This document shows positions 1 through 5,225 of a stretch of DNA of 10,910 nucleotides, piece after piece. Every line of letters starts with the position of its first letter. The first letter of the stretch is position 1. The notes beneath the pieces are model-generated. The model did not search any database and was not told the DNA's origin. It saw only the letters and a program-made list of their open reading frames with translations. The stretch is taken from contig JAPLMO010000070.1 in assembly GCA_026386995.1 (NCBI GenBank), forward strand, positions 1-10,910, written 5' to 3'. This DNA comes from Planctomycetota bacterium. Lineage in GTDB: Bacteria > Planctomycetota > Phycisphaerae > FEN-1346. Made by a program: the position numbers and the translations under genes.

Positions 1-2
1 TC

Positions 3-107
3 GAGGCCCTGACGGAGGCGGTAGCGGACGATCACGCCCGCCTGAGCCGCGAACAGCGGCTCCTGAGGGGCTTCGTGCGGGCCACGGAACTGCCGATTCG
101 GTTATAG
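3..107 (+). CDS. C-terminal end of an unidentified protein (5' end outside window)
   Basis: An open frame runs from the window edge to a TAG at 105-107, giving 34 residues that end in ELPIRL. It is rich in Ala, Arg, Leu and Glu (for example DDHARLSREQRLLRGFVR), which suggests an amphipathic C-terminal helix. Codon use is GC-rich and matches the flanking chromosome. A short arginine-rich helical tail of this kind is common at the end of glycosyltransferase or epimerase-like proteins, but too little is present to name a family. A hairpin at 143-160 follows the stop. Confidence 0.45.
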   Translation, partial: EALTEAVADDHARLSREQRLLRGFVRATELPIRL

Positions 108-142
108 ATCGTCGCGACATTAGTTTTACCGGACTCAATAGC

Positions 143-160
143 CGGCGACCTCGGTCGCCG
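143..160. terminator. Hairpin downstream of the first gene, without a T-run
   Basis: CGGCGACC (143-150) and GGTCGCCG (153-160) form an 8-bp GC-rich stem with a 2-nt centre. It lies between the stop at 107 and the 3' end of the opposing tRNA gene, where a terminator would be expected. No T-run follows, so it could equally be a small dispersed repeat. A similar GTCGCC/GGCGAC hairpin sits at 1587-1600. Confidence 0.3.
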
Positions 161-223
161 CGCGCCGTCCGAAATCGTGAACTGGGAGTCGGGAAGCGGA
201 AGCCAGTAGCCGGGGCACAGCGA

Positions 224-310
224 TGGTGCGGGAGGGGGGACTCGAACCCCCAGGCCCTTACGGGCACAAGGTCCTAAGCCTTGCGCGTCTGCCAGTTCCG
301 CCACTCCCGC
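224..310 (-). tRNA. tRNA-Leu, anticodon TAG
   Basis: Read on the - strand this folds as a class II tRNA. The acceptor GCGGGAG (304-310) pairs with CTCCCGC (228-234), the discriminator is A and CCA is encoded at 224-226. A D-arm follows. The anticodon stem CAAGG/CCTTG encloses loop CTTAGGA with anticodon TAG (274-276). A long variable arm GCCC-GTAA-GGGC comes next, then a T-arm GGGGG-TTCGAGT-CCCCC. The long variable arm and A73 are leucine tRNA identity features. The UAG anticodon reads CUN codons. Confidence 0.96.
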
Positions 311-327
311 ATGCAAGCGGCGCCCAT

Positions 328-356
328 ATCGTACCGGCCGCACGACAGGCATTCAA
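328..356 (-). promoter_or_regulatory. Sigma70-type promoter of tRNA-Leu
   Basis: On the - strand TTGAAT (351-356) and TACGAT (328-333) are separated by exactly 17 bp. The predicted start of transcription is near 321, about 10 nt before the tRNA 5' end. Spacing and position fit a tRNA promoter, but it was assigned by eye only. Confidence 0.55.
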
Positions 357-461
357 TCACTCTCCGGCAGTCCCCAGCGCGGCAGATCCCCGCCCAGGTC
401 GAAGACTCGACTGGGCGAGCGGGTAAACTGCGACCTGCCGCGCGAAAACGGAACTCTCTCC

Positions 462-496
462 GTCCCCGGTGCCTGGTCCCGAGTCCCTGGTTCCGG
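462..496 (-). repeat. Heptamer tandem repeat cluster, 5 degenerate units
   Basis: On the - strand five consecutive heptamers read CCGGAAC, CAGGGAC, TCGGGAC, CAGGCAC, CGGGGAC. They keep the 7-bp period and GGGAC-like core of the clusters at 731-765 and 1383-1487. The cluster starts 4 bp beyond the stop of the transporter remnant. Confidence 0.6.
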
Positions 497-499
497 CCG

Positions 500-664
500 T
501 CAGACCAGCATCCCCGCGTAGCAGGCCGTCATGAAACACGCCAAAAGCCCCGCGACAACCGTCCGCAGGTTGACGCGGCGGCGGTTCTCGCCGAGTGCCC
601 AGGCGATGCCCATCATCGCGAAAAGCCCGATGAAACTGACGAAGCGCGGCCACCCGTCTTCCAT
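500..664 (-). pseudogene. Truncated NupC-like concentrative nucleoside transporter (N-terminal remnant)
   Basis: The 54-residue frame starts MEDGWPRF at 664, with a GGGAG ribosome-binding site about 11 nt upstream. It contains two hydrophobic segments: FVSFIGLFAMMGIAWALG at about residues 8-25, and LRTVVAGL running on to the end. Between them lies GENRRRVNLRTVV. This arrangement, a first helix, an S/G-E/D-N-R motif and then a W/L-R-T/I-V-V helix, is the N-terminal pattern of bacterial NupC-type nucleoside transporters as I recall it. Those are about 400 residues long. Here the frame ends at a TGA (500-502) and no transporter sequence is visible beyond it, only heptamer repeats. It could alternatively be a genuine two-helix small membrane protein. 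The family call rests on pattern memory. Confidence 0.45.
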
Positions 665-730
665 GACCCACGGCTCCCTTCGCGCCGCCGATTGTGCCAC
701 ACGCAAGGGCGGACGTCGATGAAAAAGCGG

Positions 731-829
731 CGGGAACCGGGAATCGGGAGCCGGGAACCGGGAACTGCCGCTGGCCGTTGGCTTGCTGTTGCCGGACGCC
801 GGTTCCCGGTTGCCGGTTCCCCGTTCCCG
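731..829. repeat. Two opposed heptamer clusters forming a long inverted repeat
   Basis: 731-765 holds five + strand heptamers (CGGGAAC, CGGGAAT, CGGGAGC, CGGGAAC, CGGGAAC). 802-829 holds four in the opposite orientation (GTTCCCG, GTTGCCG, GTTCCCC, GTTCCCG). The outer flanks GCGGCGGGAAC and GTTCCCGCCGC are perfect inverted repeats, so the whole region could fold as one large hairpin. Confidence 0.7.
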
Positions 830-857
830 CCGCTACTTTAGTACAAAAATGTTGGTC

Positions 858-1085
858 TACACTATAGTATATACCGGAGGGCCAAATCGGGCGCTTTTTA
901 TGCCGCGCGAGGCCGAAAACCCCCTTGGCGCTAGCGCCAAGGCCGTTTTTTCGTCTTTTGGTAAGATGGGTAAGGCGCTTTTTTACTGGTTTTTGATACT
1001 TCACACACGCTTTTGATCGGAACTTGATACCTTTTGCATCCCGCCGGGCGGTTTTGACCACCTGCGATTATATACTATAGTATAT
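858..1085. repeat. About 230-bp segment bracketed by TATACTATAGTATA-like palindromes (MITE candidate)
   Basis: At 1070-1085 lies a perfect 16-bp palindrome, ATATACTATAGTATAT. At 858-871 lies the near-copy TACACTATAGTATA. The two ends can be read as direct or inverted repeats because the core is palindromic. Both are followed within a few bases by an ACCGG. The interior is AT-richer than its surroundings, carries a 20-bp palindrome at 923-942 and several TTTTGAT/CTTGATA words (about 995-1040), and has no convincing gene. A small non-autonomous element fits, but no target-site duplication was established. Confidence 0.4.
911..956. terminator. Palindromic, possibly bidirectional terminator
   Basis: CCTTGGCGCTAGCGCCAAGG (923-942) is a perfect 20-bp palindrome. 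It is preceded by AAAAC (916-920) and followed by CCG and six Ts (946-951). The + strand has the best rho-independent form, a GC-rich stem followed by a T-run. The A-tract on the left gives a weaker - strand version. No gene obviously needing it lies next to it; it is inside the segment bracketed by the TATAGTATA palindromes. Confidence 0.5.
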
Positions 1086-1137
1086 CCTACCGGGACAGTG
1101 AGGATTCCCCGACACCCCTTCCGGCGCCCCGAAAAGA

Positions 1138-1208
1138 ATCAGGGACAGCGCCAAGCAGTTTCGGCGGGCCGGGGCGGGGGTCCGGGCGGCGTTGGCGCTG
1201 TCCCTGAT
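1138..1208. repeat. REP/RAYT-type inverted repeat
   Basis: ATCAGGGACAGCGCCAA (1138-1154) and its exact reverse complement (1192-1208) enclose 37 bp of G-rich sequence. Outside the arms, CCGAAAAGA on the left and TTTCGG on the right extend the pairing with a small bulge. The AATCAGGGACAG-type arm is the kind of word I associate with REP elements of RAYT transposases in GC-rich environmental bacteria. No transposase gene is present here. Confidence 0.5.
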
Positions 1209-1382
1209 TTCGGGTGATTCGGCTCCCCAACCGGCGGTATACCGTGGCCATGCCACACACAACGAGGTTGGATTCGGGTTTCGCGGCCGAGGACTGTCAT
1301 TTTGGCAGTCGGCCGGAGAGCGCGACAAGGGCCTCACGCCGCAGAGGCGGGAAGCGGGAAGCCCGGCGCGCCGGGGCAGGCC

Positions 1383-1487
1383 GGGGAGTCGGGAGTCGGG
1401 ATTCGGGAAGCGGGAACTGGGATTCGGGAATCTGGAATCGGGAACCGGGATTCGGGAATCGGGAGTCGGGAGCCGGGAACCGGGAAC
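1383..1487 (+). repeat. Fifteen-unit heptamer tandem array (consensus CGGGARN)
   Basis: Fifteen contiguous 7-bp units run without a slip. All keep the GGGA core except CTGGAAT at 1432-1438. Examples are CGGGAGT (1390), CGGGATT (1397), CGGGAAG (1404), CGGGAAC (1411) and CGGGAAT (1425). Variation is concentrated at unit positions 6 and 7. Two-unit satellites occur at 183-196, 1519-1532 and 1559-1572. The open frames across the array are by-products of the repeat. Confidence 0.85.
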
Positions 1488-1575
1488 AAGCCCGCGGCAC
1501 TGCCGCAGGATGGAGCGGCGGGAACAGGGAACCCGCCCTTAAGCCTGGCGGGCAGGCCAGGGAACCGGGAACGGC

Positions 1576-1786
1576 GGTGAAGAGTGGTCGCCGTGGCGAC
1601 TAAACTCCGTGCGGAATGCAGAGTGAAAAACTCAACAAAGACAACAACGGCGGGATGAAACGGCGGCGGGCGTGAAGTAAGTCACACCATCGCCCGCCAT
1701 GTCGCGCGGAGATTCCGAAGCGACGGTGCCATGCTCTTCGCCGCCGCAGCAGAACAAGAAAATTTTTGCGGAACCAGATTTTCTGC
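1576..1786. other. Intergenic stretch between the heptamer region and the defence module
   Basis: No gene is supported here. A GTCGCC-gt-GGCGAC hairpin lies at 1587-1600. The segment from about 1760 turns abruptly AT-rich (an AAAATTTTT run near 1759) and marks the compositional left edge of the module. The small - strand open frame crossing this stretch has no ribosome-binding site and runs through the promoter at 1787-1814. Confidence 0.5.
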
Positions 1787-1814
1787 TTGACGCTGTTCGG
1801 TTTCGGTATATTAT
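1787..1814 (+). promoter_or_regulatory. Promoter of the rightward operon; predicts a leaderless mRNA
   Basis: TTGACG (1787-1792) and TATTAT (1809-1814) are spaced by 16 bp. The -10 box ends only 6 nt before the ATG at 1821, so transcription would start at or very near the A of the start codon. No Shine-Dalgarno sequence precedes this ATG. Confidence 0.6.
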
Positions 1815-1820
1815 ACGCGT

Positions 1821-2417
1821 ATGATTACCGAGCGCGGCGCACAATTGGTCCGAGATTGTGAGAATGCACTTCGCGGGTTAGTTGCCGAGGCAGCCTCGGC
1901 TGGCAATTACGAGGCTGTTCTGCGGCTAACGTGTTGGGCCCGCGAACTCGCTACCCTTATCAATCCCCGAGTGCCAGCGGTGGAATCCACGCGACATGCT
2001 GCGGCATCAGGCAAAACCAAAGGCTCGCAAGTTTCCAAGGGACCCAAGCGAAAACCGATTAGCGAGTATCCCCGTTTCTTTCGTCGTGGCAACGCGCTAT
2101 TCAAAATAGGATGGTCAAAGAGGGAGAAGTCCGAGTACCAGCATAAATCTTCGCTTGCTGTGCTCCAAACCGTCGCTGGCGCACTGGCAAAGGCTGGCGT
2201 CGATGGTCGTATCTTCACGACGGAGTCTTTCATGCCACTGCATGCAACCGGCGACGACGATTCAGTCATCCCAGACTATCAAGTGTACGTCTGCCTTGCT
2301 TTTCTAAGGCACCTTGGTATGGTTGAACAGCATGGCCGACAGGGGTACTCTCTGCCAGACGTGGCTGATCTAAACCATGCGGTTGAAGCCGCATGGCAGG
2401 GACTGCTTGAGGGCTGA
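1821..2417 (+). CDS. Unknown 198-aa protein, first gene of the GHKL ATPase operon
   Basis: I do not recognise a named family. Residues 1-50 look like a helical domain (RDCENALRGLVAEAASAGNYEAVLRLTCWARELATLI). A basic linker follows at about 63-80 (KTKGSQVSKGPKRKP). Residues 81-178 look like a compact alpha/beta domain: YPRFFRRGNALFKIGWSKRE at 83-102, then HKSSLAVLQTVAGALAKAG. PDYQVYVCLAFLRHLGMVEQHGRQGYSL (151-178) resembles the recognition helix and beta wing of a winged-helix fold. A DNA-binding or specificity role beside the ATPase is inference. The start follows from the promoter, which predicts a leaderless message. The gene ends 18 bp before the ATPase start, with GGAGG between, so the two are probably cotranscribed. 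Base composition is clearly less GC-rich than the flanks. Confidence 0.8.
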   Translation: MITERGAQLVRDCENALRGLVAEAASAGNYEAVLRLTCWARELATLINPRVPAVESTRHAAASGKTKGSQVSKGPKRKPISEYPRFFRRGNALFKIGWSKREKSEYQHKSSLAVLQTVAGALAKAGVDGRIFTTESFMPLHATGDDDSVIPDYQVYVCLAFLRHLGMVEQHGRQGYSLPDVADLNHAVEAAWQGLLEG

Positions 2418-2435
2418 TCGCACGGAGGCTCCGTA

Positions 2436-3536
2436 ATGATAGAAGCCGCGAAGATAGAGAGTTCCGTTTCCCCGGCCGACTTCCTAAAAGCGGCGATCCG
2501 AGCGTCGACCAGTACCGACGTGGAGACCCTGTTGGGTCAGCTCCGCATCACGCCGGAGGAGAAGTATGTGTTTGAGAAAGACCGCCCGGAGGCCGGTTGG
2601 CAAGCCGGCAGTTTCCACTGGTTACCGGTTGGCCGAGACCGGGGAAATGCTGGACGCATCAAGTTGGCCAACCAACCCGTCAACCCGATTGCCGAGCGGC
2701 TTGTGAACGGCATGGAAGCCTTGATCGAACTGAGTCGCAGCCGTGAAGCAAAGTCTCCATCGGACCCTGGCGCTCCTATCAGCCCGCGCGATGCCGTCAA
2801 ACGGTACTTCGGTCTTCCTCCCCTTGACCAGTTGCCCAAACTGGATGCGTCTGAGGTGTCGAAGAAGATTCGGGATGCTGCGCGTGATCTTGCACGCCAC
2901 CTCCGGGTTCGCTTGCTCTGGGACAAGAACTTGCGAGAATTCACGGTCACGATAGAGGACGACGGGATCGGCCAGGCCCCCGCCTTGGTCCACCTAACGC
3001 TCCTGTCCTTGGGTTCGACGACCAAAGCAGACAAGCCGTACTTGATCGGAGTGTTCGGGCAGGGTGGCTCGTCGGCTTACGCGGTTAGTCGGTACTCATG
3101 GGTCATATCGCGCCGCGCGGGCGACCTTCTCGACGGCCAGCCTGACGGCGTTGGCTGGACAGTGGTTAAGCATGTCTTTCCCGTGGGCAGGCGTGACGAC
3201 TACTTTGCCTACCTGGCTGCCCACCCTGATGGGCGCGTGCCAGCCATCGCAGCTCGCGATGCGGACGCTGCCGGAGTGAGCCACGGCACGCGGTTCGCTC
3301 ATCTCGGTTATGATTTCGGCAAGGGCGGATCGGCCATCATGCGTCAGTTGTTCCGAGCGCTCAATCACGTGCTCTATAACCCCGTGCTGCCCATCGAGTT
3401 GTATACCGGCGAAACGCCGGATGTCGTGTTTGGCAACTCTTACCGCCTCTCCAACTTAGGCAAGACTAAACAGAGCGTACCGCCGGCCCTGGACAAATTG
3501 TTCCCGCTACAGCCAGTTGGTATTTCCGAGAGGTGA
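2436..3536 (+). CDS. GHKL-type (MutL/MORC-like) ATPase, N-terminal ATP-binding part
   Basis: The 366-residue product carries the Bergerat ATP-binding fold in order. The N-box is ERLVNGMEAL (87-96), with the catalytic-type Glu and Mg-binding Asn. The G1 box is EDDGIGQ (174-180), and the lid with the G2 box is GVFGQGGSSAY (205-215). GTRF (284-287) is the conserved Thr region. After about residue 290 comes the start of a transducer-like domain (RALNHVLYNPVLPIELYTG). GHKL ATPases of this kind occur in restriction-type defence modules with nucleases and methyltransferases, where ATP-dependent dimerisation is thought to act as a switch. The start is supported by GGAGG in the gap after the preceding gene. 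The frame stops at TGA (3534-3536), and the missing C-terminal part continues in the same frame from 3540. It may therefore be a broken gene or a coupled two-subunit form. Confidence 0.85.
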   Translation: MIEAAKIESSVSPADFLKAAIRASTSTDVETLLGQLRITPEEKYVFEKDRPEAGWQAGSFHWLPVGRDRGNAGRIKLANQPVNPIAERLVNGMEALIELSRSREAKSPSDPGAPISPRDAVKRYFGLPPLDQLPKLDASEVSKKIRDAARDLARHLRVRLLWDKNLREFTVTIEDDGIGQAPALVHLTLLSLGSTTKADKPYLIGVFGQGGSSAYAVSRYSWVISRRAGDLLDGQPDGVGWTVVKHVFPVGRRDDYFAYLAAHPDGRVPAIAARDADAAGVSHGTRFAHLGYDFGKGGSAIMRQLFRALNHVLYNPVLPIELYTGETPDVVFGNSYRLSNLGKTKQSVPPALDKLFPLQPVGISER

Positions 3537-3539
3537 TTC

Positions 3540-4088
3540 ATGAAAACCGTTGCGTCGCAGTTGGACAAGTCTCTGGCCACCACCATGTCGGAGGGCTATG
3601 GTGCTATCACTATCCGCGTGGTCGTGCTAGAAAAGGCTTCGTACCAGGTGCTTGCTGAAGGTGCTCCTGCGGACGCCGAGGCGGACGAAGTGTTGCCCGA
3701 ACAGGACAAGCGTCCCACGGCCGGCTATCTCGAGGAATCCAAGCGGGGCCGGCAGTGCGGCGTTTTCCTGATCAACGGCCAGCGCCAACATGCGTGGGAC
3801 AACCAATTCATCGTCCGCGATTTGGAGATGCCATACCTGCGTAATCGCATGATCGTGGTTGTTGATTGCGACGGGATGAAGCCGGAAATAATCGCCCAAC
3901 TGAAGCAGGAACAGACATGTACTTTCAGAGAGGGGGATGCGTACCAGGCATTGAAAGCAACCATTATTCGCACTTTGAGAGCAGATCCCGATCTGTCTCG
4001 GATTCACGACGACGTAGAGGACTCAGTCCGTAAGCTTCCTAGTGCGTCCCCGGCGGTCTTGGCCATGTTTGAATCCCTAATCCAGTGA
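3540..4088 (+). CDS. C-terminal part of the GHKL ATPase, separated by one in-frame TGA
   Basis: The 182-residue product begins FMKTVASQLDKSL if the preceding TTC is included, in exactly the frame of the upstream ATPase, one codon after its TGA. Residues about 22-32 (AITIRVVVLEK) look like a transducer-domain strand. About residues 74-110 read VFLINGQRQHAWD, then LEMPYLRNRMIVVVDCD; I recognise this NGQ-x-H followed by a YL...VxVDCD strand pattern from the C-terminal half of long GHKL ATPases. No ATP-binding motif is present, so it should not work alone. A ribosome-binding site GAGAGG overlaps the upstream stop about 7 nt before the ATG, so reinitiation as a separate subunit is possible. Readthrough or a recent nonsense mutation are the alternatives. 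Confidence 0.72.
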   Translation: MKTVASQLDKSLATTMSEGYGAITIRVVVLEKASYQVLAEGAPADAEADEVLPEQDKRPTAGYLEESKRGRQCGVFLINGQRQHAWDNQFIVRDLEMPYLRNRMIVVVDCDGMKPEIIAQLKQEQTCTFREGDAYQALKATIIRTLRADPDLSRIHDDVEDSVRKLPSASPAVLAMFESLIQ

Positions 4089-4089
4089 G

Positions 4090-4133
4090 TTTGGTTGGGG
4101 CCAAATGTTCCAGGTCTTTCATTCATGAAAGAC
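4090..4133. terminator. Convergent hairpins between the two operons
   Basis: The 30-bp gap between the rightward stop (4088) and the leftward stop (4119-4121) holds TTTGG...CCAAA (4090-4105). A 9-bp inverted repeat GTCTTTCAT/ATGAAAGAC (4114-4133) then overlaps the end of the leftward gene. On the + strand TTTCTT follows. Position suggests a shared terminator, but the stems are weak and the T-run is poor. Confidence 0.4.
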
Positions 4134-5126
4134 TTTCTTGGTGAAGACCTTCAGCGCGTTGACGGCTTCCGCAACATTGTCTATGTCTTCGTAAGACAAG
4201 AACAATATCTTGTCCCGCAGGGGGGAGTTCTTCACGACCAGTCGGTCCTGAATGCGCGCTTGCTGTTCTTCGTCCGTGATTACGACCGCCTTTTGCACAA
4301 ATGATGCTACCATCTCGAGACGTTCGATTGCGTCCGAGATACTTCCTCCAAGTTGCACTTCAAATGCGTATTGTACCTTACCTCCAAAATGGATCACGCG
4401 TGCCCACAGACAATCCAATTGCCTGTTTTCCACCAACTTGGGCGCATTGCGCGGCCGGGCCTCGTTGACAGAAGCACGTTTAATCGACATGAATTCAAAG
4501 AAGTCGCCAATCGCCTGTAACTTGCCCTCGACATCGTTATGCGAGACATCTTGCGCAGCCTTGGCGTCAGGCGTTGCCCGCACCCGTCTTCGCGTTGCTT
4601 CCCGGATTCCCGCCTTTGCAAGGTAATACGTGTCGGCCACCTTATTGACCAACCCGAGAGCGCGAAGCCACTCAAGACGATGCTTGAATTGCATGCGCGC
4701 ATGGTTTCGATTCCAATTCACTTTCGAGTTGTCACGCACCATTCGCTCCCATGCCGAGAGCAATTCGTCGCCGGAAATGGGCTGCCCCTCTTCGATCAAG
4801 GTAGTCAACTCTTGGACACCGATGAACTGGCGCGCTATCACCTCGTACAACAGACCCGCGGATCCAGTTTTGGCGAGCTCCGAACCCGTTTGTGTGAGTG
4901 CGCAATTTCCCCCCTCCGATTTGACAAGTCCAGTCCCGAACAGGAGCAGCGCGACGATATTCCGAGCGTAACTATCCTTAATGTCGTACTCGCGTTTCAA
5001 CCAATCCACAAGCCCTTGCCGGCTCAGACGGTTAATTTCGATGGATCTTAGAATTGCCAAGTAGTTCGCGAATCCTTGCGGGATTCCGCCAACCATCGGC
5101 CAGAACGTTGTCTTGTGGTCGGTCAT
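4119..5126 (-). CDS. Winged-helix and PD-(D/E)XK-like nuclease (probable restriction endonuclease)
   Basis: The product is 335 residues. Residues about 20-90 form one winged-helix-like unit (INRLSRQGLVDWLKREYDIKDSYARNIVALLLFGTGLV, wing ending ALTQTGSELA). About 120-175 form a second (FKHRLEWLRALGLVNKVADTYYLAKAG). From about 195 a nuclease-like core follows: HNDVEGKLQAIGDFFEF with Glu200, then QLDCLW with Asp238, then YAFEVQ with Glu256-x-Gln258. This is the D...ExK arrangement of PD-(D/E)XK enzymes with Gln in place of Lys. A helix follows (SISDAIERLEMVASFV), then VVITDEEQ. It would cut DNA in the cell in a sequence- or modification-dependent way. It lies downstream of the methyltransferase with its own promoter, as expected for a restriction partner. 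The nuclease call is a motif-level inference; the winged-helix units are less certain. Confidence 0.65.
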   Translation of the reverse strand: MTDHKTTFWPMVGGIPQGFANYLAILRSIEINRLSRQGLVDWLKREYDIKDSYARNIVALLLFGTGLVKSEGGNCALTQTGSELAKTGSAGLLYEVIARQFIGVQELTTLIEEGQPISGDELLSAWERMVRDNSKVNWNRNHARMQFKHRLEWLRALGLVNKVADTYYLAKAGIREATRRRVRATPDAKAAQDVSHNDVEGKLQAIGDFFEFMSIKRASVNEARPRNAPKLVENRQLDCLWARVIHFGGKVQYAFEVQLGGSISDAIERLEMVASFVQKAVVITDEEQQARIQDRLVVKNSPLRDKILFLSYEDIDNVAEAVNALKVFTKKVFHE

Positions 5127-5134
5127 GGAGGAGT

Positions 5135-5163
5135 ATTATACCAAAAACAATTGACGTCAACAA
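5135..5163 (-). promoter_or_regulatory. Promoter of the nuclease gene with overlapping palindrome; predicts a leaderless mRNA
   Basis: On the - strand a perfect TATAAT (5135-5140) lies 17 bp from TTGTTG (5158-5163); TTGACG at 5155-5160 is an alternative -35 with a short spacer. Only 8 nt separate the -10 from the ATG (5124-5126), so the message should start at about the ATG. The palindrome TTGACGTCAA (5151-5160) covers the -35/spacer region and is a possible operator. No Shine-Dalgarno sequence is present; the 8 nt read ACTCCTCC. Confidence 0.65.
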
Positions 5164-5225
5164 GCCGGCCGCACCTGTGCAGCGACGGGTCGGATGGTCC
5201 GAACTGCGTTGAGTGACTTGCGTAT
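5157..5225 (-). pseudogene. Untranslated in-frame continuation of the methyltransferase
   Basis: Beyond the methyltransferase TGA (5226-5228) the same frame stays open for 22 codons, reading IRKSLNAVRTIRPVAAQVRP before another TGA at 5157-5159. The start of this tail has the (Y/F)xxSLxxxRxI pattern that normally follows the FYNFGDRR motif in this methyltransferase type. It appears to be a relic of the lost C-terminus. It runs directly into the nuclease promoter. Confidence 0.5.

Noticed and set aside
224..310. tRNA-Leu as the integration site of the defence module
   Set aside because: Integrases normally use the tRNA 3' end. Here the 3' end (224) faces away from the module, which lies on the 5' side and 1.5 kb off. 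No integrase and no repeat of the tRNA 3' end were seen near 6300-6600.
357..1061. 234-residue - strand open frame
   Set aside because: It runs through heptamer repeats, the transporter remnant in another frame and the terminator-like palindrome. Its composition reflects repeats, not protein constraint.
1383..1487. CRISPR array
   Set aside because: Units are 7 bp and contiguous with no spacers, and no cas gene is nearby. It is a simple tandem repeat.
1587..1600. GTCGCC/GGCGAC hairpin as a terminator
   Set aside because: It has no T-run and no upstream gene; probably a small dispersed palindrome like the one at 143-160.
1192..1603. Several overlapping frames rich in Gly, Arg, Glu and Ser
   Set aside because: They are translations of the CGGGARN array in all frames and have no ribosome-binding site.
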